Positions 1-9,267 of a stretch of DNA of 64,000 nt are shown one piece after another. The notes beneath the pieces are model-generated. The model worked only from the letters and a program-made list of their open reading frames with translations, had not been told where the DNA came from and did no database searches. The position numbers were made by a program, and so were the translations under genes. Positions within the stretch are counted from its first letter, which is position 1. Every line of letters starts with the position of its first letter. Origin of the DNA: Paenibacillus sp. E222 (GTDB taxonomy: Bacteria; Bacillota; Bacilli; Paenibacillales; Paenibacillaceae); contig NZ_CP058552.1 in assembly GCF_013401555.1 (NCBI RefSeq), positions 7,440,001-7,504,000 of the forward strand. Reading direction: 5' to 3'.

Positions 1-1
1 G

Positions 2-1678
2 TTGCTCGACCAGGTGGAGAAAATCTCTAACGGTTTGGCGGATGCCGGAGATGGTGCAGGTCAGATCAACGAGGGTGCGGTTAAGCTGGATGAAGGTGCC
101 TCCAAGCTGAAAGAGAACCTGTCCAAACTGGCCGATGGAACCAACAAACTCGAAACAGGCATTCCCCCGTTAAAAGAAGGCACGAACACCTTGGCTCAGG
201 GTATTGGTGAACTTCATACGGGAGCGAGCTCCCTTTCCAATGGTTTGTCCCAATTGGCGGCAGCAGGTACGAAGCTTGGAGACGGAGCAGCACAGGCTGA
301 AGCTGGCGGTAAAAAGTTACAGGCTGGGATTCAATCCACTAAGGAAGGAGCCGCAAAATTGGATGCTGGACTGGCAGCAACCGAGGAAGGCAGTGCCAAG
401 CTGACCGCTGGATTGCAGACTTCAGTCGGAGGCAGTGGCAAAGTAAGTGAAGGTGCCAAGGCCGTTGCGCAAGGTCTTGCTCAATTAGCTGAAGCCAGTC
501 CGGAGCTCGCTGCTAACCCTGCTGTACAACAGTTGCTGGCAGCAAGCCAGGCTGTTGCCGCTGGTAGCGAACAGGTATATCAAGGTGGACAGCAATTGCT
601 TGAAGGCAGCCAAAACCTGCAAGCTGCTCAACATCAGCTGCATCAAGGCAGCAGCCAGTTAGTGCAGGGTGAGCAGCAGCTTTTAGAAGGAGCAACACAA
701 TTGTCCGCTGGACAGGTGCAGCTTGCGACTGGCCTCCAGCAGTTCAACTCCAAGTTGTCTGAGGCTGCCGCTGGCGGAGCCAAACTTTCAGAGGGTTCGA
801 GTCAATTAAACGCAGGTGCAGGGAAACTGGTTGATGGGTTGAACCAACTTTCAGACGGAATCACCACCATTGCCGATGGTTCCCGCAAGCTGGATAACGG
901 CGCAGGAGATTTAAAAGAAGGTACCACCAAGTTGACCGACGGCTCTGGTGAGCTTGCCACCAAACTGAATGATGCCGCCGATCAAACGGGTAGTGTGAAA
1001 AAGACGGATGAACTTGTAACGATGTATGCAGAGCCTGTTCAGGTGGATGAACATAAACATAATGAAGTGCCCAACTATGGTACAGGATTCTCGCCATACT
1101 TCCTGTCATTGGGACTGTTTGTCGGGGCATTGATTGCAACGCTGGTTGTACCAACACGCAGCAGCTCGGTTACCGATGCGAGTGGTTGGAATCGTTTTGT
1201 GAGCAGAACGCTTGCTTTCACGATCATGAGTGCCGTGCAGTCCCTGCTTGCTTCCTGGCTTGTCTTGTCCGGCTTGGGCCTGGAAGTTCAAAGCGTGCCT
1301 TTGTTCCTTTTATTCAGTTTCGTTACCAGCCTGACCTTCATGTACATCATTCAGGCTCTCGTCACTTGGTTGGAGAATCCCGGCCGCTTCCTGGCGATCC
1401 TCATGTTAATCTTTCAACTGACCACCAGTGCAGGTACGTTCCCGTTGGAGCTCATTCCGAACTGGCTGAAAGGTTTCAACCCATGGCTGCCAATGACCTA
1501 TTCGGTAACCGGGTATAAAGCGGTTATTTCAAGTGGACAGTTCGGTGTGGCATGGGATCAGATCGGAATTCTGTGCATCTTTGCGGTGATTGGTCTGGCG
1601 GCTACCTTTGCCTATTTCATGATGCATCGAACAAATGAGGTCGAAGAAGTAAACAGTGAAGCAGTGCTTCACGTGTAA
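2..1678 (+). CDS. YhgE/Pip-type membrane protein, C-terminal part (5' end outside window)
   Basis: About 558 residues are visible; the real start lies upstream of the window. Residues 1-330 are a long series of seven-residue units of the type G-x-x-x-L-x-x (for example LADGTNK, LETGIPP, LKEGTNT), the helical ectodomain repeat typical of YhgE/Pip proteins and type VII secretion-linked EsaA/phage-receptor relatives. Five hydrophobic segments follow (about residues 365-540), matching the ABC-2-like membrane domain at the family's C-terminus. The family is cell-surface; Pip is the phage infection protein of lactococci, and the physiological role is otherwise poorly known. A strong hairpin terminator follows directly, so this is the last gene of its unit. 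Confidence 0.85.
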   Translation: MLDQVEKISNGLADAGDGAGQINEGAVKLDEGASKLKENLSKLADGTNKLETGIPPLKEGTNTLAQGIGELHTGASSLSNGLSQLAAAGTKLGDGAAQAEAGGKKLQAGIQSTKEGAAKLDAGLAATEEGSAKLTAGLQTSVGGSGKVSEGAKAVAQGLAQLAEASPELAANPAVQQLLAASQAVAAGSEQVYQGGQQLLEGSQNLQAAQHQLHQGSSQLVQGEQQLLEGATQLSAGQVQLATGLQQFNSKLSEAAAGGAKLSEGSSQLNAGAGKLVDGLNQLSDGITTIADGSRKLDNGAGDLKEGTTKLTDGSGELATKLNDAADQTGSVKKTDELVTMYAEPVQVDEHKHNEVPNYGTGFSPYFLSLGLFVGALIATLVVPTRSSSVTDASGWNRFVSRTLAFTIMSAVQSLLASWLVLSGLGLEVQSVPLFLLFSFVTSLTFMYIIQALVTWLENPGRFLAILMLIFQLTTSAGTFPLELIPNWLKGFNPWLPMTYSVTGYKAVISSGQFGVAWDQIGILCIFAVIGLAATFAYFMMHRTNEVEEVNSEAVLHV

Positions 1679-1689
1679 GGTGGAAACAT

Positions 1690-1767
1690 AAAAAGCAAGG
1701 CCTGTTATAAGCAACGCCCTCGCCTCAATAACAGCGGGTGTTTGCTTATACACGGCCTTGCTTTTTT
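1690..1767 (+). terminator. Intrinsic terminator after the YhgE/Pip-type gene
   Basis: AAAAAGCAAGGCC pairs with GGCCTTGCTTTTT; inside it TATAAGCAA pairs with TTGCTTATA. The long stem is flanked by A and T runs, so it could act in both directions between this gene and the convergent 113-residue membrane protein. Confidence 0.85.
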
Positions 1768-1812
1768 AGTGAAGAGACAAAAATGTAGATCGCCCTTCCT
1801 CATTCCTCGATC

Positions 1813-2154
1813 CTAATATGTAGAAGAAATCTCGCCGCTAGAAAATGCGACAAATGCAACCAGTAGGAGCAAAATGATAATTGCATAAATCGCCGTGCCA
1901 ATGATGCCACAGACAAGACCAGCAATCGCGAGTCCTCTTCCCTGTTCCATGCGAAGCTTGATTTCTTTAAGAGAAATAGATGCAAATACGATAGCAACAA
2001 TCCCTATCAGAAATCCCAAGTATGGAATCATCACTGACAAAATCCCCAAGACAAGAGCTGCGATAGACTTGCTATTGGTTTTTGGTACTACATAAGGTGG
2101 TGGCGGAAGCGGATCGCTATAATAACGGTCCACATCATTGTGACGTTGATCCAA
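1813..2154 (-). CDS. DUF4190-type small membrane protein
   Basis: 113 residues. The first 25 are polar and proline-rich (YYSDPLPPPPY), followed by two strong transmembrane segments (about 28-55 and 75-103) joined by a charged loop (SLKEIKLRMEQGRG). This is the layout of DUF4190 membrane proteins, whose function is unknown. The start is TTG at 2152-2154, preceded by a GGGAGG site. It is a single-gene unit converging on the YhgE/Pip-type gene. Confidence 0.75.
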   Translation of the reverse strand: MDQRHNDVDRYYSDPLPPPPYVVPKTNSKSIAALVLGILSVMIPYLGFLIGIVAIVFASISLKEIKLRMEQGRGLAIAGLVCGIIGTAIYAIIILLLLVAFVAFSSGEISSTY

Positions 2155-2333
2155 AGGTAAATCCTCCCTGTTTATTAAGTAGTCTTATTATACTTGATTA
2201 ACTGGGAAAATATGTCCCATTATTTGTAAATATTCCGATTTTATTAAATATATTTACTTTTTTGTCCGGAAACACGGAGCACCTAAGAGCACAGGAAATA
2301 TGATATTCTATTTTAAGGATAAGGAGGTTTATT

Positions 2334-2885
2334 ATGTATAAATTCGCATCTTTACTATTGTCACTTACTTTTCTGATGACGGGTTGCAGTGAAACGGATA
2401 AATCGGTCGAAGCTTTGAAGTCGGTAGAGCTTCATGAGGAAAATATCCATACTATCAAGGAACTACGTGAAGAAAACGCTCATCTTCAGGAACAGATCGT
2501 TCAACTTCAAGAGAACGTACATAGCGAGGAGCTCAGAAACAATTTAAGAGAAACTCTAAACATGACGTTTAAGCTGATCGCTGCTATGGAGGCTGGAGAT
2601 ATTGCGTATATTGAGTCCGTATCTTCACCCAATGTAGATATATCCAAAAATAGCAATACCATGATTATTCATAATGCAGGCCACTCCTATGAAGTCAATT
2701 TCCTTAAAGGTATACAGTGGGATGAATTCGAATTCAGAGGTTATAACCAAAAGGATCCGGACCACTTCATGCTGTTCATAGCCAAATACATCACGACAAA
2801 GGGTTCGGAAGGAAATACCGCATATGAGTTCTCTTTTGTTCGTTCCCCAGAAGGAAATTGGCTATTTGACGGCTACATCTCATGA
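2334..2885 (+). CDS. Putative lipoprotein with coiled coil
   Basis: 183 residues. A short signal sequence ends in the lipobox MTGC (Cys18), so it is probably a lipid-anchored surface protein. Residues 25-75 are charged and heptad-like (HEENIHTIKELREENAHLQEQ), consistent with a coiled coil; the rest is a small globular domain rich in aromatic and acidic residues, similar in feel to NTF2-like domains but not recognised. Start: AAGGAGG seven bases before ATG. It is followed by a terminator. Function unknown. Confidence 0.75.
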   Translation: MYKFASLLLSLTFLMTGCSETDKSVEALKSVELHEENIHTIKELREENAHLQEQIVQLQENVHSEELRNNLRETLNMTFKLIAAMEAGDIAYIESVSSPNVDISKNSNTMIIHNAGHSYEVNFLKGIQWDEFEFRGYNQKDPDHFMLFIAKYITTKGSEGNTAYEFSFVRSPEGNWLFDGYIS

Positions 2886-2898
2886 ATGAAACTTAGTC

Positions 2899-2943
2899 AA
2901 AAAAAAGTGATGCTACATTTGAATGTAACATCACTTTTTTTAA
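2899..2943. terminator. Bidirectional terminator
   Basis: AAAAAAAGTGATG(C)TACATT pairs with AATGTAACATCACTTTTTTT around a short loop. It has A and T runs on both sides and sits between the convergent lipoprotein gene and the amino-acid ABC operon, so it can serve both. Confidence 0.9.
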
Positions 2944-2959
2944 ATATATCTATGTTTGC

Positions 2960-3715
2960 TTACCCTTCCACTTCCACTCGCTGCAAAAACGTGCGCGTGC
3001 GCTCCAGCTTGGCATTGCCAAAGATCTGCTCCGGCGGTCCCGCCTCGGCGATTTCGCCGTTGTCCATGAAGAAAACGCGATCCGCGACATCGCGGGCAAA
3101 GCTCATCTCATGGGTGACGATCATCATCGTCATATTCTCTTGCGCCAGTTGCTTGATGACCCGCAGTACTTCCCCCGTCAGCTCGGGATCAAGTGCCGAG
3201 GTCGGCTCGTCGAACAGCAGAATGTCGGGCTGCATCATCAGTGCGCGCGCAATCGCTACGCGCTGTTTCTGTCCACCGGACAGATTGGCGGGATAAGCAT
3301 CCGCCTTGTCGGACAGCCCTACTTTACCGAGCAATTCAAGACTTCGCTGCCGGATGATTGCTGAGCTTTCTTTTTTCAACGTCTTCGGTGCCAATTCCAG
3401 ATTCGCCTGTACCGTCAGATGCGGAAACAGGTTGAAATGCTGAAAGACCATGCCCATGCGATCCGTAATCTTCCGAATATCCGCGGCACCTGCATACGAA
3501 CCGTTCTCAGCCAGCGCCTGGCCTTGAATGCGAATGGTTCCTCCCGAAATATCCTCAAGATGAATCAGGCTGCGTAACATCGTACTTTTACCTGAACCGG
3601 AAGGCCCGATTACGGCAATAACCTCACCTGGCTCCACGTTGAACGATACCTGCTTCAGCACATCAAGTGTACCGAATGATTTTCTTAATTGATTCACTTC
3701 TATAATATGTGTCAT
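2960..3715 (-). CDS. Amino-acid ABC transporter, ATP-binding protein
   Basis: 251 residues, the usual length for GlnQ/TcyC-type ATPases of polar amino-acid importers. Visible motifs: Walker [10 protein letters not shown] (about 36-44), Q-loop [10 protein letters not shown], signature [15 protein letters not shown], Walker [13 protein letters not shown], and the H-loop in IVTHEMSFA. It is the last gene of a three-gene operon (binding protein, permease, ATPase). The substrate cannot be read from this subunit. Confidence 0.93.
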   Translation of the reverse strand: MTHIIEVNQLRKSFGTLDVLKQVSFNVEPGEVIAVIGPSGSGKSTMLRSLIHLEDISGGTIRIQGQALAENGSYAGAADIRKITDRMGMVFQHFNLFPHLTVQANLELAPKTLKKESSAIIRQRSLELLGKVGLSDKADAYPANLSGGQKQRVAIARALMMQPDILLFDEPTSALDPELTGEVLRVIKQLAQENMTMMIVTHEMSFARDVADRVFFMDNGEIAEAGPPEQIFGNAKLERTRTFLQRVEVEG

Positions 3716-3777
3716 ATGCAGACAGTCCTTTAATTGATGAGATTGGATAACTTCATAAACTTCTGTTCCGTACGCGT

Positions 3778-4437
3778 TTACTCAAATGTATAACGTTTCT
3801 CCAGTGCCTTGAAGAACAAGGTGAGTACCATGGTCATCAGCAAATACATAATAGCTGCAATCAGGAATGGTGTCAGACGGAAATCCCGGTTTACTGCGGC
3901 CTGTGCGTAATGCAGCAGCTCAGGTACAGCAACAGCATACAGCAATGCCGTATCTTTAATAAGGCTTATGGATTCATTTGCAGTAGCAGGTAATGCTACC
4001 CGAAACATCTGCGGGATGATGACTTTCGTCATCGTCTGCCATTTGCTTAGACCCAGTACCTGTGCAGCTTCATGTTGTCCTTTATCAATCGAGAGCAATC
4101 CACCTCTGAAAATCTCGGCAAAGTACGCACCATAATTCAAAATAAAGGCCAGTGCTGCCGCCGTAAAGCGGTCAAATACAAGATACTCCCCTACGCCTGG
4201 AAGCAGCGGCAGACCGAAGCAGAAGAACAACAGCTGCAACATCAGCGGCGTTCCCCGCATCACATATACGTACGTATGAGCGATCCATGCCAACGGCTTG
4301 AATCGGCTTTTCATCAATAAAGTTACTCCAAATCCAAGTGGTACAGACACTATAATGGCCAGCAAAAATAAAAAGATCGTGGTCTGTGCCCCTTCAAGCA
4401 TGGGCTTCATGACGCCCCATAAATACTCCCAGCTCAT
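3778..4437 (-). CDS. Amino-acid ABC transporter permease
   Basis: 219 residues with about five transmembrane helices. It has the EAA-type cytoplasmic loop [22 protein letters not shown] near residues 122-143, typical of His/Glu/Gln/Arg/opine-family permeases. It lies between the binding protein and ATPase genes; AGAGGAG lies nine bases before ATG. It forms the membrane pore of the importer, probably as a homodimer because only one permease gene is present. Confidence 0.92.
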   Translation of the reverse strand: MSWEYLWGVMKPMLEGAQTTIFLFLLAIIVSVPLGFGVTLLMKSRFKPLAWIAHTYVYVMRGTPLMLQLLFFCFGLPLLPGVGEYLVFDRFTAAALAFILNYGAYFAEIFRGGLLSIDKGQHEAAQVLGLSKWQTMTKVIIPQMFRVALPATANESISLIKDTALLYAVAVPELLHYAQAAVNRDFRLTPFLIAAIMYLLMTMVLTLFFKALEKRYTFE

Positions 4438-4462
4438 CGCAATCGGCTCCTCTAATCTGTTA

Positions 4463-4507
4463 ACCCCGCATTCCGCAGGAGAATTGCTCCTTTTTGGAAT
4501 CCGGGGT
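4463..4507 (-). other. Intercistronic hairpin between binding-protein and permease genes
   Basis: ACCCCG pairs with CGGGGT, with ATTCC/GGAAT and AGGAG/CTCCT continuing the stem. There is no T run. Such hairpins after a binding-protein gene usually protect the upstream mRNA and raise binding protein over permease; that role is inferred. Confidence 0.6.
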
Positions 4508-4546
4508 CATGTTGTTTACTACATATGTCAGGCAAGTGGCCTGATC

Positions 4547-5317
4547 CTATTTCAAAACTTCATCTTCACCAAACCATTTGGTGGAAATCTCGGCTGCTGT
4601 ACCATCGGCATTCAGCTCATCCAACGCTTTTTGCAGCTGATTCAGCAGTTCTTCATTGCCTTTTTTCACACCAATGCCGTATTGTTCCGGAGCAAGGGAT
4701 TCATCCAGCAGTTTGAACGTTCCCTCTTCCTTGGACATGTAATATCTCGCGACCACTTCGTCGATGATGACAGCATCCAAACGTTTCGTCTTGAGATCGG
4801 TAAGGGCCAGTACGTTGTCCGGGAATTCGGAAGCATTCACTTTATCCTTCAGAGGACTTGCCGCGAGTGCATCTGCCGCAGAGGACAAGGCCTGCAATCC
4901 TACATTTTTGCCATCCAGTTCATCCAACTTCGTAATCGGTGAGTCCGCGAGTGTGACTGCAACCTGGCTGTTCTCCAGATACGGCTTCGTGAACAGCACT
5001 TTATCTTTCCGCTCATCCGTAATCGTGTACCCGTTCCAGATCAGGTCGATGCGGCCGCTGTTCAGCTCCGATTCTTTGGAAGACCAATCAATGGGCTGGA
5101 ACGTAATTTCTTTACCCATTTTCTCCGCTGCCGCTCTGGCATAATCGATATCAAAACCAACAATTTCATTCTTGTCATCCCGGAAGCCCATTGGAGCAAA
5201 TTTATCATCTATCCCCACAATAATGGCATTATTATCTTTGCTTCCCGAGCTGGAACAACCCGCAACAACAATCATGCATATGCTGATCAATAATAGAAAT
5301 ATCGCTTGTTTTCTCAT
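4547..5317 (-). CDS. Amino-acid ABC transporter substrate-binding lipoprotein
   Basis: 256 residues from the chosen ATG, which is eight bases after GGAGGGG; an in-frame upstream extension lacks a ribosome site. The signal peptide ends in the lipobox VAGC (Cys21). The mature part is a type-II periplasmic-binding fold: FAPMGFRDDKNEIVGFDIDYA near the start, and DLIWNGYTITDERKDKVLFT in the first lobe. These features put it in the SBP_bac_3 (polar amino acid) group; cystine-type (Tcy) binding is one possibility, but specificity is not decided. First gene of the operon. Confidence 0.9.
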   Translation of the reverse strand: MRKQAIFLLLISICMIVVAGCSSSGSKDNNAIIVGIDDKFAPMGFRDDKNEIVGFDIDYARAAAEKMGKEITFQPIDWSSKESELNSGRIDLIWNGYTITDERKDKVLFTKPYLENSQVAVTLADSPITKLDELDGKNVGLQALSSAADALAASPLKDKVNASEFPDNVLALTDLKTKRLDAVIIDEVVARYYMSKEEGTFKLLDESLAPEQYGIGVKKGNEELLNQLQKALDELNADGTAAEISTKWFGEDEVLK

Positions 5318-5647
5318 CTCTCTAACCCCTCCATGTCTATAACCAAAACCCAAACGCTTTAGTTCGTTACCACGTTATCAGAGTATTATAATAACATAGC
5401 ATAGGAGAAGAGTCGAGCCTCTTACCTTTTCCTTATCTTTGAACCCACTTAATTGTCAACAATTTGTGAAAAAGCTGCTTTCACTTGCATGGAATCTACC
5501 AGCTTCTTACGTACTGTTGAATCCCACTCCCCCGGTTCCTGGAGGGTCTTCAATTCCGTTCCAGCTTATGACAGCGAGCAACATTCTTCTCTTGCTTTTC
5601 GTCTGGAAGATATTAGGGAGGTGAATAAAATAAAAGTATTCATTACT

Positions 5648-6202
5648 ATGAGAACGAAAATTTCATTCTTGTTCCTTACAACTTTACTAATATTATCCGG
5701 CTGTAATTCTACTCCAAGTAACAGTACTAACGGAACTGCCTCACCCCCAGCGACAAATGCAAAGGAAGCCGAGATAGGATCAAAACAGGTTCAAGAATCG
5801 GAGCCCAACTTACCTAAGAAATTGCCTACGCCAACTATTCAGAGCGAAAGCGGCACCTCTATTCCAGCTGTACAGGGCAGTTATTGCTGGAGTGGCACCT
5901 GTGCTGATTATGTGGGAGGTAAGGACTTGCTTAAAGGACATACACCTATGTCCGCTCTGGTTGGTGAAAAAGTATCCATAGATATGGGCATAGATATCCC
6001 ACCTGATGAATTAGATTTGTTTGAATATGTGGATGAGAAAATCAAGCCTCTCGCTTTAACGAAGGAGTCATTCCATCTACCGCAAGAACCAGGAACCCAC
6101 TACTACGGTGCATCTGTCCGCTGGACTTCAAGTCAAGATTCACAGATCAGCTACGGAAGTACTTCTTTTGCGTTTGTAGTTCGTGTTGTTGAGAAAAAAT
6201 AA
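5648..6202 (+). CDS. Putative lipoprotein of unknown function
   Basis: 184 residues from the ATG. The signal sequence ends in LSGC (Cys19), followed by a Ser/Thr/Asn-rich linker and a domain with CWSGTC and the segment DMGIDIPPDELDLFEY. No family recognised. The start is uncertain. The only good ribosome site (AGGGAGG, 5615-5621) is about 26 bases from this ATG, but is ideally spaced for an in-frame ATA at 5630, which would add six residues to the signal peptide. It is followed by a GC-rich terminator. Confidence 0.7.
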   Translation: MRTKISFLFLTTLLILSGCNSTPSNSTNGTASPPATNAKEAEIGSKQVQESEPNLPKKLPTPTIQSESGTSIPAVQGSYCWSGTCADYVGGKDLLKGHTPMSALVGEKVSIDMGIDIPPDELDLFEYVDEKIKPLALTKESFHLPQEPGTHYYGASVRWTSSQDSQISYGSTSFAFVVRVVEKK

Positions 6203-6210
6203 AAACAAAC

Positions 6211-6245
6211 AGGGCCCCTCCACTGCAGAGGGCCCTATTTAATCT
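6211..6245 (+). terminator. Terminator after the 5.6-kb lipoprotein gene
   Basis: AGGGCCC-CTC pairs with GAG-GGCCCT, followed by ATTTAATCTGTTT. It may also act in reverse for the GH4 gene, since the other side is A/T-rich (TGTTTGTTTTTATTTT on the minus strand). Confidence 0.75.
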
Positions 6246-6285
6246 GTTTAATCTTTTTTTATTCTTTATTTCTTAGTCGTTATTT

Positions 6286-6336
6286 CTTAATTCTCAAATT
6301 CTTAAATCTTAATTCTCAAATCTTAAATCTTAAATT
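6286..6336. repeat. Short AT-rich direct repeats
   Basis: Variants of CTTAATTCTCAAAT and CTTAAAT recur head to tail four or five times, just past the stop of the GH4 gene. No function is evident. Confidence 0.5.
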
Positions 6337-6373
6337 ACAGTTTAGACTTCATTTTTGTACATCCTGCCTCTAT

Positions 6374-7879
6374 CTATTGCTGCACTTTCTCGCGATCTTT
6401 CCCTTTATCCGATTCACCCGCATTTTTGTTGGCGGCATCGCGATCCTTCTGCATCTCCTCAACGGTTTTCACTTTGAGACGTGCAGCACCTTCATATTCC
6501 TTCGTAGGAATCAGGTTGCCTGCAGCCAGTCTTGCTTCTGCCGCAGCAATGGCGTCACCATATTGCGGCAACCATTCGGCTTGAGCGACCAGCATCTCGT
6601 CGACCATTTGCCAGATCTCTTTTGGATTACATACCGCACCCACGAGTGGGTCCATCATGAACGCCTGACGCAATAGTTTGTCGTCACCATGTACCGCAGC
6701 TTCCACCGCAAGTCGTTGTACGGAAATGCTCACATTACACACGGCAGCCGGGCCGAGCGGCAGGTCACCTACATGTGGCATCGAAATGCCGTTGCGGTCC
6801 ACATATCCCGGTGCTTCGATAATCGCATCATCAGGCAGATTGGAGATCACACCGTTATTGACGGTATTGAAGTGTCCGCGGTACACGCGTCCCGTCTCCA
6901 ACCCTTCTATAATGTAGGAACCATGTTCTCCGCCCCGTTTTTCCGGGGCAAATTGCATCGGTTCATCCTTCATCCAGTTCGGGAAATCAGTCTCAAACCA
7001 ATTTCTGCCCTCTGTACACACACGCAGATACCCGCCCGTCTCGCCGTTAATCCAGCTGTCCAGATCAATCCAGTCCTTGATCTCTTCCGGACGTTTGCGG
7101 TACCAAGGTACATATTCACTAAGGTGACCATTCGATTCCGTACTGTAATAACCAAATCGGCGCAGCATATCAATCCGCACTTTCTCGGTACGGCTATACT
7201 CTGGATGTTTCTCGAAGGCTTCGAGCAAATCACCCGTAAGGTCTTTCCCTTCATGGGATGCCTTGATGTACCAGGTCTGATGATTAATTCCTGCACATAC
7301 GATATCCACTTCATTCATTTTCAGTCCAAATGCTTCCGCAATCTGGTGATGACCATGCTGTACCCCGTGACATAGTCCAATCGTGCGAACACCGCCATAC
7401 TTGTTGCAGGCCCATGTCAGCATAGCCATTGGGTTGGAATAATTGAGGAGCAGCACATCCGGTGCGCTTTGCTCACGAATATCCTTACAGATGTCGAGCA
7501 TCTCAGCAATTCCGCGCTGGCCGTACATAATCCCACCTGCACACAACGTATCGCCGACACATTGATCCACCCCATATTTGAGCGGAATATCCACATCGGT
7601 TGCAAAAGCTTCCAACCCGCCCACACGGATTGTACACAGTACATACTTCGCGTCCTTGAGCGCTTCTCTACGGTCCGTTGTCGGCTGAATCTGAATATTC
7701 AGTCCATTCTCGCGAATATCGCGCTGACACAGCTCGGTAACCATGTCCAGATTGTGCTGATTGATATCACAGAACGCAATCTCAATATTGTTGAATTCAG
7801 GTACCGCGAGCAAATCACGCAACAACCCCCGTGTAAATCCGATACTGCCCGCCCCGATAAATGCCACTTTAAACGACAT
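6374..7879 (-). CDS. GH4 family glycosidase, CHGV type (alpha-galacturonidase-like)
   Basis: 501 residues. The ATG at 7877-7879 is preceded by GGGAGG; the longer frame has no such site. GH4 enzymes use NAD and a divalent metal. Visible are the Rossmann motif VAFIGAGSIGF (residues 5-15), NYSNPM (146-151), the metal-site motif CHGV (170-173) and GINH (197-200). The residues after CH vary with substrate in GH4; CHGV is the form reported for B. subtilis LplD, which frees galacturonate from pectic oligomers, whereas melibiases have CHSV. The nearby rhamnogalacturonan lyase fits this. No signal peptide, so it acts inside the cell. Its C-terminal tail is lysine-rich. Confidence 0.85.
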   Translation of the reverse strand: MSFKVAFIGAGSIGFTRGLLRDLLAVPEFNNIEIAFCDINQHNLDMVTELCQRDIRENGLNIQIQPTTDRREALKDAKYVLCTIRVGGLEAFATDVDIPLKYGVDQCVGDTLCAGGIMYGQRGIAEMLDICKDIREQSAPDVLLLNYSNPMAMLTWACNKYGGVRTIGLCHGVQHGHHQIAEAFGLKMNEVDIVCAGINHQTWYIKASHEGKDLTGDLLEAFEKHPEYSRTEKVRIDMLRRFGYYSTESNGHLSEYVPWYRKRPEEIKDWIDLDSWINGETGGYLRVCTEGRNWFETDFPNWMKDEPMQFAPEKRGGEHGSYIIEGLETGRVYRGHFNTVNNGVISNLPDDAIIEAPGYVDRNGISMPHVGDLPLGPAAVCNVSISVQRLAVEAAVHGDDKLLRQAFMMDPLVGAVCNPKEIWQMVDEMLVAQAEWLPQYGDAIAAAEARLAAGNLIPTKEYEGAARLKVKTVEEMQKDRDAANKNAGESDKGKDREKVQQ

Positions 7880-7960
7880 GCACAGTTCCTCCCGTAATCC
7901 GAGTATATTCGCCCCGGTTAATGTTCTCACTTCATGAAATCATTGTAGCAACGGGTTGTA

Positions 7961-7974
7961 AGGAAGCGTTATCA
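7961..7974. promoter_or_regulatory. Possible cre (CcpA) site upstream of the GH4 gene
   Basis: AGGAAGCGTTATCA matches 12 of 14 positions of TGWAARCGYWWWCW, about 80 bases before the GH4 start. Position and fit suggest carbon catabolite control. Confidence 0.4.
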
Positions 7975-8078
7975 AAATCATGACCTCTTCGCAGCGAGGT
8001 TGTCAAAAATCCTCACTTTTGTGTCCTAAGATCATCAAGCCTATCCTGCTCAGATAAAAACAGAGTATCTATCCCCTA

Positions 8079-9092
8079 TTATTCCAGTGGATAATGACTG
8101 ACATGTCGCTCCATCGCGGAACGGAATTCAACCGGAGTTCGGCCTGTATATTTCTTGAATAACATATGAAAATATTGTCTGCTCCCCACGCCCACGTAAT
8201 CGGAAATTTCGGAGATTGGAATATTGGTCTGCTGCAGCAGCATCTTCGCCTTTTCCATTCGCAGCATCGTGAGATAATCGGTAGGCGTGCGCTGCATGTG
8301 CTGGCGAAAAATACGGTGCAAATAGCCTGGATGCAGATTCACCGCTGCTGCGATATCCTTCATTTGAATATTACGATCCATATTGTGATGCATGAATTCA
8401 ATCGTCCGTTTTACGTACAGCTCTAGCTCTGTCTGATCCAGCGCACTTCGGTTGATTTCCCCGCGAAGTCGTGCAACCCGAACCAGCAGTTGGATAAACA
8501 GCGTGCGTACCAACGTACCTTGCTCAGGCGACTTCAAATCACGTGCTTCGCGATGATGCGAGCGTTCCTCCGACGGTATAACTCGCATGGGTGCAGATGG
8601 TCGTCCCTGCTCCATCAGTCCACGCTGATCCAGCTCCAGCACCAGGCTTTTCATAATGTGGTACACCTCTTCGGGATCAGGCAAAACCAGATAAGGCGAG
8701 GCTTGTGTTAGAAATTCATGGACTTCCTCCTCTTCCAGCGCGAGCTGGCGAATAGAAGGCTGGCCTGGCTCCGAGCTGGCAACTCCAAACTCCACATTCA
8801 GCATGCGGCACGGTACCCCATCCTTCACCAGCAGACGGTGCGGAACCCCCGCGTCCAGCAGAATGAACTGCCCTTTTTTCAATACTGCCTGTTCTGAGCT
8901 GCCATCCGGCATCTGTACATCGACCCTGCACATTCCCGAAATAATGTACATGATCTCTGTGGAATCATGATCGTGATAGGACATCTGGTAGTTGTCCCAT
9001 TGCTTGTAATAATACGCGTAGAAACGCGGTCCATAGTCCTCCAAGCGCAGTTTCTCCTGAAACAGACTGCCTGTCGAATGTTTTGCTTCCAA
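8079..9092 (-). CDS. AraC family transcriptional regulator
   Basis: 337 residues from a TTG at 9090-9092, which lies eight bases after GGAGG (9101-9105); the longer reading frame has no ribosome site. The N-terminal half is a cupin-like sensor domain (SYHDHDSTEIMYIISG; GQFILLDAGVPHRL). The last ~100 residues are an AraC-type double helix-turn-helix (IQMKDIAAAVNLHPGYLHRIFRQ and IPISEISDYVGVGSRQYFHMLFKK). It lies just upstream of the GH4 gene on the same strand and is the natural candidate to control it in response to a sugar. Confidence 0.88.
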   Translation of the reverse strand: MEAKHSTGSLFQEKLRLEDYGPRFYAYYYKQWDNYQMSYHDHDSTEIMYIISGMCRVDVQMPDGSSEQAVLKKGQFILLDAGVPHRLLVKDGVPCRMLNVEFGVASSEPGQPSIRQLALEEEEVHEFLTQASPYLVLPDPEEVYHIMKSLVLELDQRGLMEQGRPSAPMRVIPSEERSHHREARDLKSPEQGTLVRTLFIQLLVRVARLRGEINRSALDQTELELYVKRTIEFMHHNMDRNIQMKDIAAAVNLHPGYLHRIFRQHMQRTPTDYLTMLRMEKAKMLLQQTNIPISEISDYVGVGSRQYFHMLFKKYTGRTPVEFRSAMERHVSHYPLE

Positions 9093-9192
9093 TGCCTGCA
9101 CCTCCGTTGCTGCAACGATCCTCACTTTTCTCCATTGTAGCAAGTCTCGGCGATGTATTTCACCTATGCAAAAGAAAAATCATTGCGATCAT

Positions 9193-9230
9193 AAATTAGA
9201 TAATCGTATAATTAGTTATAAATCTAATTT
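9193..9230. promoter_or_regulatory. Inverted repeat in the divergent AraC / phosphatase promoter region
   Basis: AAATTAGAT and ATCTAATTT face each other across 20 AT-rich bases, with further ATTAG/CTAAT copies around. It lies between the divergent starts and is a candidate operator or overlapping promoter region. Confidence 0.35.
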
Positions 9231-9267
9231 ATTTTCATCTAATCTATAAGTAGGAGGTCTGGAGACC

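Noticed and set aside
4298..4942. 214-codon plus-strand open frame over the amino-acid ABC genes
   Set aside because: Shadow frame spanning the permease start and binding-protein end; no support.
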